Shown: positions 8,975-18,756, counted from the first letter of the stretch. The stretch: DNA of 64,000 nt from Pseudomaricurvus sp. HS19 (GCF_009857815.1 NZ_WVVW01000001.1:868001-932000), one strand, 5' to 3'. The notes: generated from the sequence alone by a model not told the origin. Program-made: numbers and translations.

Positions 8975-9274
8975 TTACCCCGCCAAGGCTTCGTGGGTGT
9001 GGCACTGCTTGGGACAGACCCGGGAACAGGACATGCAACCGATACAATCCATGGCGTCCTTGATAACCATGACCATCATCTCGTCATCGTCATCGTAAAA
9101 GTCATCGTCGTCATCCATCATCTCGCCACGCTCCACCAGCTCGAATACGCTGCGTGGACAGACCTTGTAGCAGCGGCCGCAGCCAATGCACTTGCTGGCG
9201 TCCAGCTCGGTGACGAATTCGGGCGTCCAATCAGCGCCGCCGCGGGTACGGCCGACGATCACGGCATCGTTCAT
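8975..9274 (-). CDS. fdxB: Nif-specific ferredoxin III, 2[4Fe-4S]
   Basis: 99 aa. Two [4Fe-4S] motifs: C29-C32-C35-C39 (CIGCGRCYKVCP) and C77-C80-C83-C87 (CIGCMSCSRVCP), with an extra C91. Between them (52-66) is a strongly acidic loop (MMDDDDDFYDDDDEM), a feature I associate with the nif-specific ferredoxin III family. It is the first gene of a four-gene unit. The start is the ATG at 9274 (MNDAVIVGRTRGG), preceded by a GGAGACAGG ribosome-binding site. Likely an electron donor in nitrogen fixation or FeMo-co synthesis. Confidence 0.93.
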   Translation of the reverse strand: MNDAVIVGRTRGGADWTPEFVTELDASKCIGCGRCYKVCPRSVFELVERGEMMDDDDDFYDDDDEMMVMVIKDAMDCIGCMSCSRVCPKQCHTHEALAG

Positions 9275-9388
9275 GTCCTGTCTCCTGTTTGCTCCGGTTG
9301 GCTCACGACGAGCCATAATTTCTGTTGTAGGCCTGGCTTATCACGGTGCGGTTAACCACTTGTTTGCGTGGCTCTTTCCGTGACTGAT

Positions 9389-9404
9389 TGCAAGCCATAT
9401 GCCA
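9389..9404 (-). promoter_or_regulatory. Sigma-54 promoter of the fdxB operon
   Basis: Minus-strand TGGCATATGGCTTGCA, matching TGGCAY-N5-TTGCA with correct GG-N10-GC spacing, 115 bp before the fdxB start. An IHF-like site with one mismatch (9433-9445) lies between it and the NifA site at 9498-9513. The region 9275-9576 holds only these control elements. Confidence 0.9.
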
Positions 9405-9497
9405 TCCGACAAAAATACGACAATACCTGAAATATCAGAGGGTTAGAAACCAGCGTGGACTGTCGCTCTTGTCGCAAAAAGCACCCCGACCGATACT

Positions 9498-9513
9498 TGT
9501 CGCAGGTGCGACA
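9498..9513. promoter_or_regulatory. NifA upstream activator site (fdxB)
   Basis: TGTCGCAGGTGCGACA, TGT-N10-ACA and a near-perfect inverted repeat, 94 bp upstream of the fdxB sigma-54 element. Further TGTCG/CGACA half-sites occur at about 9408-9422 and 9460-9475. Confidence 0.88.
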
Positions 9514-9576
9514 ATGCACCCGGCACAAGACGCGACGGGAAAGCACCAAAATGACAGGCGTTACCAGCTGCAGGAA

Positions 9577-11175
9577 TCAGAGATAGGGCAGGAACAGCCA
9601 GCAGGCGGCGTCGCGGATGCGGGCCGGCAAGGGTCGACTGACAATTTCCCGCAGCGTGACCTGGCGGGAAGCGTGGAGGATCTCATCGCCATAGGCCTGC
9701 AGCGGCGCAACCGCGCTGGCACCGTGAATCTCCACATTGAGCTCAAAGTTGAGTCGTAAACTGCGGGCATCAATATTGGCTGAACCCACCTGGGCGTAGT
9801 GCCCGTCAATCAATAGCAGCTTGGTGTGAGCGAATGGCGGAGGCTGATAGCGGACGCGCACGCCGTACTGCAACAACTCCCACAATAAGTTGCGCGAAGC
9901 CCAATCCACCATCCGCAGATTACTCTTCTCCGGCAATATCACGGTCACCGCCACACCCCGTAACGCCGCCGCCTGCAGGCTGCCAATCAGCTCACGCGAG
10001 GGAAGGAAATAGGGAGTGATCAGAGTCAGCTGTTCCCGCGCCGCCGAGATAGTGCCCATCAGCACCAGGGCAATGCGGTCCAGATCCTCTCCCGGCCCGT
10101 CACTGATGCAACGGCAACAAACGCTCTCATCACTGGTACCTGCATGCCACGCTTCTTGCACCGTCTCTTGCAGCGATACTTGTTGCGGCACTTGCGGTGG
10201 CAACAGGAGGTCCAACGGGCGACCGCTGGCGAACTGCCAGTCGCTGCGAAACACCTGCTGCAGCTGCTGCACAACACTGCCACGCATGGCAAAGTGAAGA
10301 TCACTGGTGCGATGCGCCGACTCGCTCTCCAGCAGGTGGCGCACACCAATATTCATCCCCCCGGTAAACGCCTGCTCACCATCCACCACCAGGATCTTGC
10401 GGTGATTGCGTAAATTGATGGAAAACGACGGAGGCAACAACCGGGGTGGCAAAAAACGCTCCACGGCAACGCCGGCACGGCGCAGGTGCCTCACCACCAC
10501 CCCGGGCCAGGAGTACCATTCGCCAACGCCGTCCAGCAGTACATACACCTTCACACCCCGGGCCTGAGCCTGCTTCAGGGCTGCCACAAACTGCCGCCCC
10601 ACTGCATCCCACTGAAACAGGTAAGTGATCAACAGTACGTAGTGTTCGGCACCGGCAATAGCGGCCAACATGGCAGGATAGGCCTGCTCACCATTACGCA
10701 GCATGGTGATGCGATTGCCTTCACAGAGGGGAAAGGTGGAGACGTGATCGGCTACGGCGACGAACAGCTGCCGGTCATCATCGTCCAGCTGCAGGCTCGG
10801 TGTCGGTCGATGGACCAGCGAGCCACGCTCATAACCCACACGGAACCGAAAACGCCGCCCACCACTGAGACGATGCGCCTGGGTCTGCACCCGGTTGATT
10901 CCGAAGGTGTAGTAGAGCAGCGAACCCGCAAGGGGAAAGAACAGGCACATGGACACCCAACCCAGCGCAGCACGTGGGTCACGCTTATAGAGCAAGGCGT
11001 GCACAGTCGCCATCAGGGCGAGAATGAGGTGGAGTGCGGCAACCAGCCACTCCCAGGGCAGGCTGCCCAGCAACTGCCCCATCTCAGCGGTGATACGATT
11101 GAGATAACTGTCCAATAATACCTGCTCTGCCGACCTCAGGCCGCCCCACCCCCCCTGCTCAGTGGCAGGTAACAA
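9577..11175 (-). CDS. cls: Cardiolipin synthase (phospholipase D superfamily)
   Basis: 532 aa as the longest form; an internal ATG 31 codons in (MGQLLGSLPWEWL) may be the true start. Two N-terminal membrane helices (about 45-65 and 75-95, with RDPRAALGWVSMCLFFPLAG) are followed by two HKD motifs: HRKILVVDGEQAFTGGMNIG and HTKLLLIDGHYAQVGSANID. It condenses phosphatidylglycerol into cardiolipin at the inner membrane. It lies between the nifENX unit and fdxB in the same direction, but a hairpin at 11247-11276 separates it from the nif unit and no nif-type promoter precedes it. Confidence 0.9.
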   Translation of the reverse strand: MLPATEQGGWGGLRSAEQVLLDSYLNRITAEMGQLLGSLPWEWLVAALHLILALMATVHALLYKRDPRAALGWVSMCLFFPLAGSLLYYTFGINRVQTQAHRLSGGRRFRFRVGYERGSLVHRPTPSLQLDDDDRQLFVAVADHVSTFPLCEGNRITMLRNGEQAYPAMLAAIAGAEHYVLLITYLFQWDAVGRQFVAALKQAQARGVKVYVLLDGVGEWYSWPGVVVRHLRRAGVAVERFLPPRLLPPSFSINLRNHRKILVVDGEQAFTGGMNIGVRHLLESESAHRTSDLHFAMRGSVVQQLQQVFRSDWQFASGRPLDLLLPPQVPQQVSLQETVQEAWHAGTSDESVCCRCISDGPGEDLDRIALVLMGTISAAREQLTLITPYFLPSRELIGSLQAAALRGVAVTVILPEKSNLRMVDWASRNLLWELLQYGVRVRYQPPPFAHTKLLLIDGHYAQVGSANIDARSLRLNFELNVEIHGASAVAPLQAYGDEILHASRQVTLREIVSRPLPARIRDAACWLFLPYL

Positions 11176-11246
11176 GGTTGCAGCTCTTCAGTCAGTCCCG
11201 GTTACGCTTACCGGCAGAGACTAGCACAGTACTGGCACACAGGCAC

Positions 11247-11276
11247 AAACCGGCACTGCTTGCGCAGTGCCGGTTT
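11247..11276. terminator. Strong hairpin, likely end of the nifENX transcription unit
   Basis: A 13-bp perfect stem (AAACCGGCACTGC paired with its complement) with a TTGC loop, 65 bp after the last small gene of the nifENX unit. The U tract is short, so it may act as a 3' stabiliser as much as a terminator. Confidence 0.6.
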
Positions 11277-11340
11277 GTAAGCCTCAACGAGGATACCCTG
11301 TTGCTATCAGATAGCCTTTGCCATCAGGTAGCCTTTGTCA

Positions 11341-11544
11341 TCAGGTAACGGAGCGATACTCGGAGTCGGCGACAGCCCACTCCTCACAGGCAGCAACGGT
11401 TCTCTCAGCCAGCGCCACCAGCTCCTTGTAATCAGTCAAAAGACGATCTTCCACCAGGTCGTGTACCTGTGAAGCGAAGTCCATGGCAATACGCTTCTTG
11501 CCCGCCACTTCTTTCTTCATGGTTTTCAGTTCGTCGTCAGTCAT
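11341..11544 (-). CDS. Small helical CCE_0567-family (DUF683) metal-binding protein
   Basis: 67 aa, all helical: MTDDELKTMKKEVAGKKRIA leads into a long helix containing QVHDLVEDRL and a second helix with AERTVAACEEW. It matches the small DUF683/CCE_0567 family that follows nifX and the DUF269 gene in most nif clusters. A homologue is known to bind metal as a small helical bundle. It is the last gene of the nifE-nifN-nifX unit, 28 nt after the DUF269 gene. Confidence 0.85.
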   Translation of the reverse strand: MTDDELKTMKKEVAGKKRIAMDFASQVHDLVEDRLLTDYKELVALAERTVAACEEWAVADSEYRSVT

Positions 11545-11572
11545 GGTGTTCTCTCCGTACTCTCTCCGTTAC

Positions 11573-12040
11573 TTACAGTTCTGCGACTTCGCGATGCGCC
11601 TTGATCAGGTCAACCGCCTGGCCAACAATTTTCTCCATATCCGCCACCATGTCCGGCAGGGAGTCAAAACCAAAACGATGCACATCACGCAGGGTTTTGT
11701 TTACAGCCACCAGGCGCCCCACCAGGATCAGCGCTTTGCCAAATCCTTCGTGCGACAGATTGACGAATGGCACTGCCATCAACTCACACTCGCGCTCAAT
11801 ACCGGCGGCAATGCTGTTGTAGTAGGCCTTGAGGCGTGAAATCACGATCTCGTCGGGATCGCCCACGACCGGGATCTCACGACGGCGCTCCTTGGTGAGG
11901 ATCATGGGATCAAGCACCTTGTAGTCAGGCCAGGTATCGTAGGTGCCGTAGCTGTCCAGCGCGCGCAACTGCGTGACCACCTGACGGACGATGGGGTGCT
12001 CCATCAGCGCTTCGTTTTCTGTTAGTACCAAATCGTTCAT
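11573..12040 (-). CDS. NifX-associated nitrogen fixation protein (DUF269)
   Basis: 155 aa from the ATG at 12040 with a TGAGGATCTT ribosome-binding site; a longer in-frame start is less likely. It matches the DUF269 NifX-associated family: HPIVRQVVTQLRALDSYGTYD, KVLDPMILTKERRREIPVVGDPD and the helical C-terminus with EKIVGQAVDLIKAHREVAEL. It always accompanies nifX in nif clusters; its biochemical role is not established to my knowledge. It is 47 nt after nifX. Confidence 0.9.
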   Translation of the reverse strand: MNDLVLTENEALMEHPIVRQVVTQLRALDSYGTYDTWPDYKVLDPMILTKERRREIPVVGDPDEIVISRLKAYYNSIAAGIERECELMAVPFVNLSHEGFGKALILVGRLVAVNKTLRDVHRFGFDSLPDMVADMEKIVGQAVDLIKAHREVAEL

Positions 12041-12087
12041 AAGATCCTCACTTGCTGCCTGTAGCAGGCGGTATGTCATTAAACCAA

Positions 12088-12552
12088 TTACTCAATCCAG
12101 CCCTCGGATTCCATTGCATCGAAACGTCCCAGGTCACCGTTGCGCTGGATGGCTTTTGCCAACCAGCTGGATGGGCCTGAACGTAACTCGTCCTGCAGCG
12201 CCGATATCATCTCTTCGATGGTGGCGCCCTCACTCACTTTGACCGGCTGTATGCCCTGGGTCAGCAGTTGCCGTACCGCCGACGCGCCACAGGCACGGCA
12301 GTAAACTGCGATACAGTCCTTCAGCAGTTCCAGCTTGGCGGCCAGCTTGTCCTCGTCGTGGGTCAGGTCACCGAATTCAATGACCGTCAGCAAACGCGAG
12401 TCTTCCGGATTGACCCCGTAGATAGCGAAAGAACTGGCGGAGCCGAAATGCTGGTTGATCATCTTGCGATCAGAAGTGGCAAACGCCACCCGCAGCATGG
12501 CGATATCATCGCCGTCGTCGAGGACCCGTAGCTGTCGCGTGACCTCCGTCAT
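12088..12552 (-). CDS. nifX: NifX, FeMo-co precursor carrier
   Basis: 154 aa. A small dinitrogenase-cofactor-binding domain with MLRVAFATSDRKMINQHFGSA at residues 19-39 and the FAIYGV strand, followed by CRACGASAVRQLLTQGIQPVKV. It carries NifB-co/VK-cluster between NifB and the NifEN scaffold. The C-terminal tail (LRSGPSSWLAKAIQRN) is present as in Azotobacter. Its ATG overlaps the nifN stop by one base (TGATG arrangement). Confidence 0.94.
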   Translation of the reverse strand: MTEVTRQLRVLDDGDDIAMLRVAFATSDRKMINQHFGSASSFAIYGVNPEDSRLLTVIEFGDLTHDEDKLAAKLELLKDCIAVYCRACGASAVRQLLTQGIQPVKVSEGATIEEMISALQDELRSGPSSWLAKAIQRNGDLGRFDAMESEGWIE

Positions 12553-13943
12553 CAGTGCCTCCAGTCATTGGTCGCCATCAACGGAATCTGCTCGGAGGAT
12601 TTCTGCGCGTAAATCGAGTGATACGGTTGTGTTTCCTGATGGTGGGACAACACGATATTGGCCAGGTCAAACAGCGCCTGGGTAGTACCGCGATAGCCAA
12701 ACCAGCAGCGCTGGAAGCCACCGACCAGGTCGTACTGCGGGAAGCCGACACGCAGGATGGGAATACCCAGCCGATGTGCGCTCTCCACACCGTGGCTGTT
12801 GGCCAGCAGCAACTGGGCACCATTTTCCCGCGCCAGCTTTTCCAGGTCTTCCAGGTCACCCACCTGCACTTCGGCCAGCTCGCTGTTGAGCAATGCGGGT
12901 CCCTTGGCAGGCACCACGGCGGCAACGGTCTGCGCGCCCATGGCGCTGATCAGGCGATCGAACCCCACCAGCATGTCGGGATCGGAGGCGATGGCCACTC
13001 GTGACAGGCCAATCATGAAATGGGTATCCAGCATGGCGTCCTGCAACTGCCGGCGCTGTTTCTGCCAGCGCGGGGCTACAGGCTCGCCACTGATGTGGGA
13101 CAGGGTCTGGAACCAGGCATCCACCGCATCCAGACCCAGCAGGTGGCCAAACTGGTAGGCCGGCACACCAGTGCGCTTCTCCAGCAACACCGCCGGCGCC
13201 GCCATACTCTCACCCACCGACACGGTCGCTATGCTTTCGCAGGCCGTTGCAACCTCTTCCACCGATACACCACCGGTAGTCAGTGCGTTGTAGTCGCCGT
13301 CATCAAGGTGGCCATCAAGCGAGCCTGAGAGATCGGGAATCAGCAACGGACGCAGCCCGAAGCTTTCAATGCTCTCCACCACAAATTCAATGTCGCCCGG
13401 GGTCAGGTTTGCCCCGCACAGTACATTCACCTGACGTTTTCGCAGCCCTACCCGCTCGCGCTCTTCCGGTACCAGGGTCTCGATAATCCCGCGCACCGCC
13501 AGTGCATAACCACTTTCAAAACTGCCGGCAAAGTCCGGGGTGTTGACCGCAACCACCGCCACATTTTCATATTCGGGGTATTCGAGGCGGAACTCAGCCA
13601 CCGCGCGCTTGATATCTGCACCCTGGGTTTCCGCGAGACCGGTGGTGCAGAGGCCGATCAGCGAGGGGCTGTTCTTCTCGGCAATCACCCGCAGGGCTTC
13701 AACAATATTGTCGTCAGCACCCATTACCGAGCTGACCTGATCCATGGCGGTGGTCTGCAGTGGTACCGGCTCGCGGAAGTGACGCACGAAAAACACCTTG
13801 GCAAAGGCGGTACAGCCCTGCGAACCGTGCATCAGAGGCATGGAGCGGGCCACACCCAGGAATGCCAGCGCCGCACCCACGGTCTGACTGGTTTTCAGCG
13901 GGCTTACGGAAAGCGGTTTCTTGCGCTTGAGAATCTCGGTCAT
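12552..13943 (-). CDS. nifN: NifN, FeMo-co scaffold beta-like subunit
   Basis: 463 aa. With NifE it forms the NifEN scaffold on which FeMo-co matures. It starts [20 protein letters not shown], with the [15 protein letters not shown] cysteine region and the [14 protein letters not shown] block that align with NifK. An in-frame GTG at 13952 would overlap the nifE stop, but the ATG at 13943 gives the usual family start. It lies immediately after nifE. Confidence 0.96.
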   Translation of the reverse strand: MTEILKRKKPLSVSPLKTSQTVGAALAFLGVARSMPLMHGSQGCTAFAKVFFVRHFREPVPLQTTAMDQVSSVMGADDNIVEALRVIAEKNSPSLIGLCTTGLAETQGADIKRAVAEFRLEYPEYENVAVVAVNTPDFAGSFESGYALAVRGIIETLVPEERERVGLRKRQVNVLCGANLTPGDIEFVVESIESFGLRPLLIPDLSGSLDGHLDDGDYNALTTGGVSVEEVATACESIATVSVGESMAAPAVLLEKRTGVPAYQFGHLLGLDAVDAWFQTLSHISGEPVAPRWQKQRRQLQDAMLDTHFMIGLSRVAIASDPDMLVGFDRLISAMGAQTVAAVVPAKGPALLNSELAEVQVGDLEDLEKLARENGAQLLLANSHGVESAHRLGIPILRVGFPQYDLVGGFQRCWFGYRGTTQALFDLANIVLSHHQETQPYHSIYAQKSSEQIPLMATNDWRH

Positions 13944-13948
13944 TGGAG

Positions 13949-15355
13949 TCACCCGTTGGCAGTTAGAACACCGTTGTCACTGGCAGCCCAGGGCGCGGGA
14001 CGACGTACCGCCTCCCACACCGGACTCTCCAGGGTCAGCGCCAGCTGACGCACCAGTTCCAGCATGCCGTCGTAGCCGGCATAACCGAACTCACGCTCCT
14101 GATTGATATCGAGGAACGGAATGCGCGCCTTCAGCGCTGTGTACATATTGCGGCCACCGGCAATAAGGATATCGGCCTTGTAATCGGCAACGGTCTGCAG
14201 CAACACGCGGGGATTACCCTCGTCCAGCATCTTCACATCGTCGCCCATCAGCTCGCGGATGCGCGCCTTGTCTTCTTCGGTGGATTTCTTGGTACCGGTA
14301 GCCACCACTTTCATCCCCAGGTCCTGCAGCGCCGAGATAACCGACCAGGACTTCACGCCACCGGTATAGAGCAGCACACGCTTGCCTTCGAGACGCTCAC
14401 GCCACGGCTCCAATGCCTTGCGAATACGCGCCTCTTCACGTTCGATCAGTGCCTCGGTGCGGGCGGTGAGATCCGGATCATTGATCAGGCGGGCGAAATC
14501 CCGCAGTGACTGGGAGGTGTCGGTAATGCCGTAGAAGCTGCCCTCGAACCAGGGGATGTTGTAGGTCTCTTCCATTTTGCGGGCGACGTTGAGCATCGCC
14601 TTGGAGCAGACCATCATGTTGACTTCGGCGTGGTGCATGGTCTGCACTTCGTGGAAGCGGGCATCGCCGGAGAGCGTACACAGCACGCGGATACCCAGCT
14701 CATCCAGCAGTGGCAGCACATACCAGAACTCCCCGGCGATGTTGTACTCACCCACCAGGTTGACGTCGTGCACCTTGATTCCGGGACGCTGAGCGGATTC
14801 AGGCAACGGATCGGGCTCACGGTGACCGATCACATATTTGACCATGGCGTCACCGGCAATGCGGTTACCCAGGTTTTTGGTGCCGTAGAATCCGGCAGCA
14901 TCCACCGGTACCACTGGCACGTTCCAGCGTTCCTCTGCGGCGCGACAGACGGCATCAACATCGTCGCCGATCAGCGCCGGCACACAGGTGTTGTACACAA
15001 ACACCGCCGGTGGGCTGTACTCTTCAATGGCCTGCCTGATGGCATGGAACAGCCGCTTTTCAGCACGTCCCATGACAATATCCTGTTCGGTGAGGTCGGT
15101 GGTCATGCCGATACGGTAGAGCTGAGCCCCACTGGAGCGGGTGCCGCGGTTGTCCCAGGAACTGCCGGCACAAGCGATGGGGCCGTGAACGATATGGGCT
15201 ACATCGGCGATGGGCAGCAATGCAATCTGGGCGCCGTCAAAGGCACAGCCGCCCGCCGACGCGCCAGGCTTGGGTTTGGCACAGCCGGATTTGCTTTTCT
15301 TGTTGTGCTCGCAGGCCGGTTCATCGAGAAGTTCGGCTATGTCCTTGGCTTTCAT
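13949..15355 (-). CDS. nifE: NifE, FeMo-co scaffold alpha-like subunit
   Basis: 468 aa. Paralogue of NifD. Cluster cysteines are visible: C37 ([11 protein letters not shown]), C62 ([15 protein letters not shown]) and C123 ([12 protein letters not shown]). The start [20 protein letters not shown] is typical. First gene of the nifE-nifN-nifX unit, with its own sigma-54 promoter about 50 bp upstream. The C-terminal half contains the [20 protein letters not shown] Rossmann segment. Confidence 0.97.
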   Translation of the reverse strand: MKAKDIAELLDEPACEHNKKSKSGCAKPKPGASAGGCAFDGAQIALLPIADVAHIVHGPIACAGSSWDNRGTRSSGAQLYRIGMTTDLTEQDIVMGRAEKRLFHAIRQAIEEYSPPAVFVYNTCVPALIGDDVDAVCRAAEERWNVPVVPVDAAGFYGTKNLGNRIAGDAMVKYVIGHREPDPLPESAQRPGIKVHDVNLVGEYNIAGEFWYVLPLLDELGIRVLCTLSGDARFHEVQTMHHAEVNMMVCSKAMLNVARKMEETYNIPWFEGSFYGITDTSQSLRDFARLINDPDLTARTEALIEREEARIRKALEPWRERLEGKRVLLYTGGVKSWSVISALQDLGMKVVATGTKKSTEEDKARIRELMGDDVKMLDEGNPRVLLQTVADYKADILIAGGRNMYTALKARIPFLDINQEREFGYAGYDGMLELVRQLALTLESPVWEAVRRPAPWAASDNGVLTANG

Positions 15356-15402
15356 GCATGGCTCTCCGGCAACTGGGTACATAAGGCGTTTACTGCTGGA
15401 GG

Positions 15403-15418
15403 TGCAAGACTTGAGCCA
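15403..15418 (-). promoter_or_regulatory. Sigma-54 promoter of nifENX
   Basis: Minus-strand TGGCTCAAGTCTTGCA with GG-N10-GC, 48 bp upstream of the nifE start. NifA-type sites lie at 15465-15480 and 15543-15558. Confidence 0.88.
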
Positions 15419-15464
15419 CAGACATAAGCCCATGTTTTTATTAGGTTTTCAGATCTTAAACAGC

Positions 15465-15480
15465 TGTAGCCATTACGACA
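15465..15480. promoter_or_regulatory. NifA-type site (nifE), proximal
   Basis: TGTAGCCATTACGACA fits TGT-N10-ACA. At 47 bp from the sigma-54 element it is closer than usual. A one-mismatch site (TGC-N10-ACA) follows at 15493-15508. Confidence 0.6.
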
Positions 15481-15542
15481 CGACACACGCCTTGCAGCAA
15501 ATACGACAAAGCGTTATTACCCTGCACGACAACAGCGCGCTT

Positions 15543-15558
15543 TGTCAGCTTCGCCACA
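15543..15558. promoter_or_regulatory. NifA-type site (nifE), distal
   Basis: TGTCAGCTTCGCCACA fits TGT-N10-ACA, 125 bp upstream of the nifE sigma-54 element, a normal activator distance. Confidence 0.65.
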
Positions 15559-15687
15559 CACTTGCGCGGCCTGCCGGCACAGCGCCCGCCCGTGCGGGAA
15601 ATTCGTTTTTATCCATATATTTCATGAAGTTAAAATCAAACAGGTTCGCGACCAACCGTCAAAAGAGATATCTGGCGCGTTGTTTGC

Positions 15688-15711
15688 CGTTATATACTCA
15701 GCGTTATAACG
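15688..15711 (+). promoter_or_regulatory. ModE-type operator before the porin-modABC genes
   Basis: CGTTATA at 15688-15694 and its inverted copy TATAACG at 15705-15711, separated by ten bases, resemble the Escherichia coli ModE site (CGTTATAT...ATATAACG type). A TATACT -10-like hexamer (15693-15698) lies inside, so Mo-bound ModE would block transcription. The modE gene is at 22696-23559. Confidence 0.75.
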
Positions 15712-15837
15712 CTTCGTCTGCACCCCGCCCGGCAACGGCGGATAGTGATTGCCGGGGGTGTAGTACAGCTCACTGCAACCGCTTACGCCTAAAGCGTTGC
15801 AACGACGGATTCACACATTACCCACGGAGAGCGCCCC

Positions 15838-17145
15838 ATGACGAAGAACACCACACTGGCAGCCTGCCTCACCGGGCTTCTCGGCACACTGGCCATATCG
15901 CCTGCCCAGGCGACGGACAAGGCAGTAGCCGATCTGCTGCTGCAGAAAGGAGTGATCAGCGCTGAAGAGCACCGACAATTGCTGCAGTCCCCGCCGCAAG
16001 CGCCAGCCCCGGCAAGCAACACTGCCACCATTGATCTGAAACAGGGTCTGAAAATCACCAGCCCCGACAAACGCTACAGCGCCAAAGTCGGAACTTACAT
16101 GCAGCTGGACACTGCCGCCTATAAAGGGGCCGAAGAGGTGGATCACAACAGTGGTACAGAGATGCGCCGTGGCCGCTTCTACCTGCAGGGTACGCTGGAC
16201 AAGGATTGGCACTACAAGTTTGAGATGGAACTGTTTGCCGGCAGCGGCACTGAACTGACCGACGGCTATGTGCGTTACAGCGGCCTGGACGCCGCCAACA
16301 TTACCGCCGGCCACTTCAAGGTACCTTTCAGCCAGGAGCAGCTGATGTCCGCCAGGGAGGTACCGTTTATGGAGCGCTCACTGGCCAACGCCTTTGTCAT
16401 CTCCCGGGCCCCGGGGGTGATGGTGAGCAGCGGCGGAGACCACTGGTCGGCAGCCGGCATGATCATGGGCGAAAAGCTTTACACCAAAACCGGTGAGGAC
16501 GAAGGCGGTGGTGTCAGCGGCCGCTTCACCTGGGCCCCCATTGCCAGCAGCGACAGCAGTCTTCACTTTGGACTGGCCGGTCAGTTCCGCGAGCCTACCC
16601 AGGCTGTGGGTGGTGAAACCGCCCGCTTCCGCGCCCGTCCCGAATCCCACCAGACCGATGAGTACCTGATTGACACCGGCACCATCGGTGATGTGGACAA
16701 CTTGCAACTGTACGGCCTGGAAGTGGCCAGCCATTTCGGCAATACCTTCCTGCAGGCCGAGTATTTGCAGGCGGATGTGAATCGCGACAATGACGCCGAC
16801 CTCTCGTTCAACGGCTGGTACCTGCAAGGTGCCTGGGTGCTGGTGGGTAATCCCCGCACCTACAACGCCGCGACCGGGCTCTATGGCGGTGTCAGCAGTG
16901 ATTACGCCTTTGGGGCCGGCGGTATAGGTGCCTGGGAGCTGGCCCTGCGCTATTCAACCATGGACCTGAGCGACGCCGACATCGACGGAGGTGTGGAGGA
17001 GAACGTCACCATTGGCGTCAACTGGTATCCCACCCGCAACCTGCGCCTGTCCGGCAACTGGGTGCATGTGGTTGATATTGATGGCGGCCCCGCCGATGGC
17101 GAATCCCTGCATGCCATTCAGGTGCGCCTGCAGTTCGCCTATTGA
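15838..17145 (+). CDS. OprO/OprP-type outer-membrane porin, putative molybdate porin
   Basis: 435 aa. A signal peptide (about 1-26, ending AQA) is followed by a short periplasmic helix (KAVADLLLQKGVISAEEHRQ, seen in phosphate-selective porins) and a beta-barrel with KRYSAKVGTYMQLDTAAYK, RRGRFYLQGTLDKDWHYKFE and GAWELALRYSTMDLSD repeats. The last residue is aromatic with alternating pattern (VRLQFAY), typical of barrels. It is followed after 117 bp by modABC and preceded by a ModE-like operator, so I infer that it admits molybdate rather than phosphate. A small hairpin at 17224-17246 lies between it and modA. Confidence 0.82.
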   Translation: MTKNTTLAACLTGLLGTLAISPAQATDKAVADLLLQKGVISAEEHRQLLQSPPQAPAPASNTATIDLKQGLKITSPDKRYSAKVGTYMQLDTAAYKGAEEVDHNSGTEMRRGRFYLQGTLDKDWHYKFEMELFAGSGTELTDGYVRYSGLDAANITAGHFKVPFSQEQLMSAREVPFMERSLANAFVISRAPGVMVSSGGDHWSAAGMIMGEKLYTKTGEDEGGGVSGRFTWAPIASSDSSLHFGLAGQFREPTQAVGGETARFRARPESHQTDEYLIDTGTIGDVDNLQLYGLEVASHFGNTFLQAEYLQADVNRDNDADLSFNGWYLQGAWVLVGNPRTYNAATGLYGGVSSDYAFGAGGIGAWELALRYSTMDLSDADIDGGVEENVTIGVNWYPTRNLRLSGNWVHVVDIDGGPADGESLHAIQVRLQFAY

Positions 17146-17262
17146 TAGCCAGCGACTGTATTTCATAACGACATTTTTATTTTTCGTGTGCCAGCCACTG
17201 GTGCCCGGGACCAAAGATCACCGCCGGCGACAAAACAAAACGCCGGACAGGAGTAGAACACA

Positions 17263-18009
17263 ATGATGTACCGTCAATTATCAATCATGCTGCTGTGCCT
17301 TGGCGCCAGCACCTGCAGCCTCGCCGGCAGCACCCGCATCGCCGTGGCAGCCAACTTCACCGCACCCATGGAAGCCATAACCCACGCTTTTGAAGAGCAG
17401 ACCGGACACACCGTCAGCGTCAGTTTTGGCTCCTCGGGCAAACTGTTCGCGCAGGTACAGAACGGCGCCCCCTTCGATGCCTTTCTCTCCGCGGATACTG
17501 CCAAGCCGGAAGCACTGGTTAACGCCGGGCTGGCCATCAAAGAGAGTCGCTTTACCTACGCGGTCGGCACACTGGCACTCTACGGTGGTGACAGCACCGA
17601 CGCAAAGAGACTGCTGGAAAGCGGTGATTACAACAAACTCGCTATCGCCAATCCACGCCTCGCTCCCTATGGCGCCGCCGCCATGGAAACACTGCAGGCA
17701 CTGGGAGTGGCGGACAGCGCAGCCAGCAAGCTGGTTACCGGCGAGAACATCAGCCAGACCTGGCAATTTGTCTTCACCGGCAACGCCGATATCGGCTTTA
17801 TCGCCCTCTCCCAGATCATCAAAGGTGGGACGCCACCAACCGGCGCCTGGGTGGTGCCCGGCCAGCTGCACTCGCCCATCCACCAGGACGCCGTGCTTCT
17901 GGAGAGAGGTAAAGACAATCCTGCCAGTCAGTCGCTGCTCGATTTTCTCAAGGGTGATACTGCCCGGGAGATCATCCAGCGCTACGGCTATGCAACAGTG
18001 CAACCTTAA
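17263..18009 (+). CDS. modA: ModA, periplasmic molybdate-binding protein
   Basis: 248 aa. A signal peptide (about 1-22, LLCLGASTCSLAG) precedes the mature solute-binding protein: STRIAVAANFTAPMEAI, HTVSVSFGSSGKLFAQVQNG, DAFLSADTAKPEAL and GNADIGFIALSQI, with the ASN/Ser-type oxyanion-binding residues of ModA. It captures molybdate in the periplasm for ModBC. First of three genes modA-modB-modC on the + strand; needed here for FeMo-co synthesis. Confidence 0.95.
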   Translation: MMYRQLSIMLLCLGASTCSLAGSTRIAVAANFTAPMEAITHAFEEQTGHTVSVSFGSSGKLFAQVQNGAPFDAFLSADTAKPEALVNAGLAIKESRFTYAVGTLALYGGDSTDAKRLLESGDYNKLAIANPRLAPYGAAAMETLQALGVADSAASKLVTGENISQTWQFVFTGNADIGFIALSQIIKGGTPPTGAWVVPGQLHSPIHQDAVLLERGKDNPASQSLLDFLKGDTAREIIQRYGYATVQP

Positions 18010-18066
18010 TCCCGATAACCATTAAGCCATTTGCCACCGGGAAAGAACCACCGCAGGAGCCACTCA

Positions 18067-18756
18067 ATGCTTTTCTCTGACGCCGACATCACCGCCATCT
18101 GGCTCACCACCAAACTGGCATTTGTGGTTACCCTGCTGTTGCTGGTGATCGGCACGCCCATCGCCTGGTGGCTGGCCAACAGTAACAGCCGCTGGAAAAG
18201 CCCTGTTAATGCGCTGGTGGCACTGCCCATTGTCCTGCCGCCCAGTGTGCTGGGCTTTTACCTGCTGATTTTCATGGGCCCCAAAGGCCCGTTGGGCGAA
18301 CTGATCAGCACCCTGGGTCTGGGCACCCTGCCCTTCACCTTTAGCGGTCTGGTGGTGGCTTCGGTGATCTACTCCCTGCCCTTTGTGGTACAGCCTATCC
18401 AGAACGCCATTGAAGCTCTCGGCAAGCGGCCCTTCGAAGTAGCGGCCACTTTACGCGCGGGCCCCTGGGATCGCTTCTGGACGGTGTTGCTGCCACAGGC
18501 AAGGCCCGGGTTTCTCACCGCCGCCGTCCTGGGTTTTGCCCACACGGTGGGTGAGTTTGGTGTGGTACTGATGATTGGCGGCAACATTCCCGGTGAGACC
18601 CAGGTTGTCTCCGTCCGCATCTACGATCATGTGGAAGCACTGGATTACGGCAGCGCCCACGCATTGGCGTTCACCATGGTGGCCTTCTCGTTTGTGGTGC
18701 TGCTGGCGCTGTACACCCTTAACCCCCGTGCCGGCTTCACCACCGCCATCAAGTAA
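18067..18756 (+). CDS. modB: ModB, molybdate ABC transporter permease
   Basis: 229 aa from the ATG at 18067, preceded by a CAGGAG ribosome-binding site; the upstream in-frame extension is not membrane-like and is rejected. Five to six hydrophobic helices and the permease EAA loop ([23 protein letters not shown]) are visible, with the [14 protein letters not shown] segment typical of ModB. It is 57 nt after modA. Confidence 0.95.
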   Translation: MLFSDADITAIWLTTKLAFVVTLLLLVIGTPIAWWLANSNSRWKSPVNALVALPIVLPPSVLGFYLLIFMGPKGPLGELISTLGLGTLPFTFSGLVVASVIYSLPFVVQPIQNAIEALGKRPFEVAATLRAGPWDRFWTVLLPQARPGFLTAAVLGFAHTVGEFGVVLMIGGNIPGETQVVSVRIYDHVEALDYGSAHALAFTMVAFSFVVLLALYTLNPRAGFTTAIK

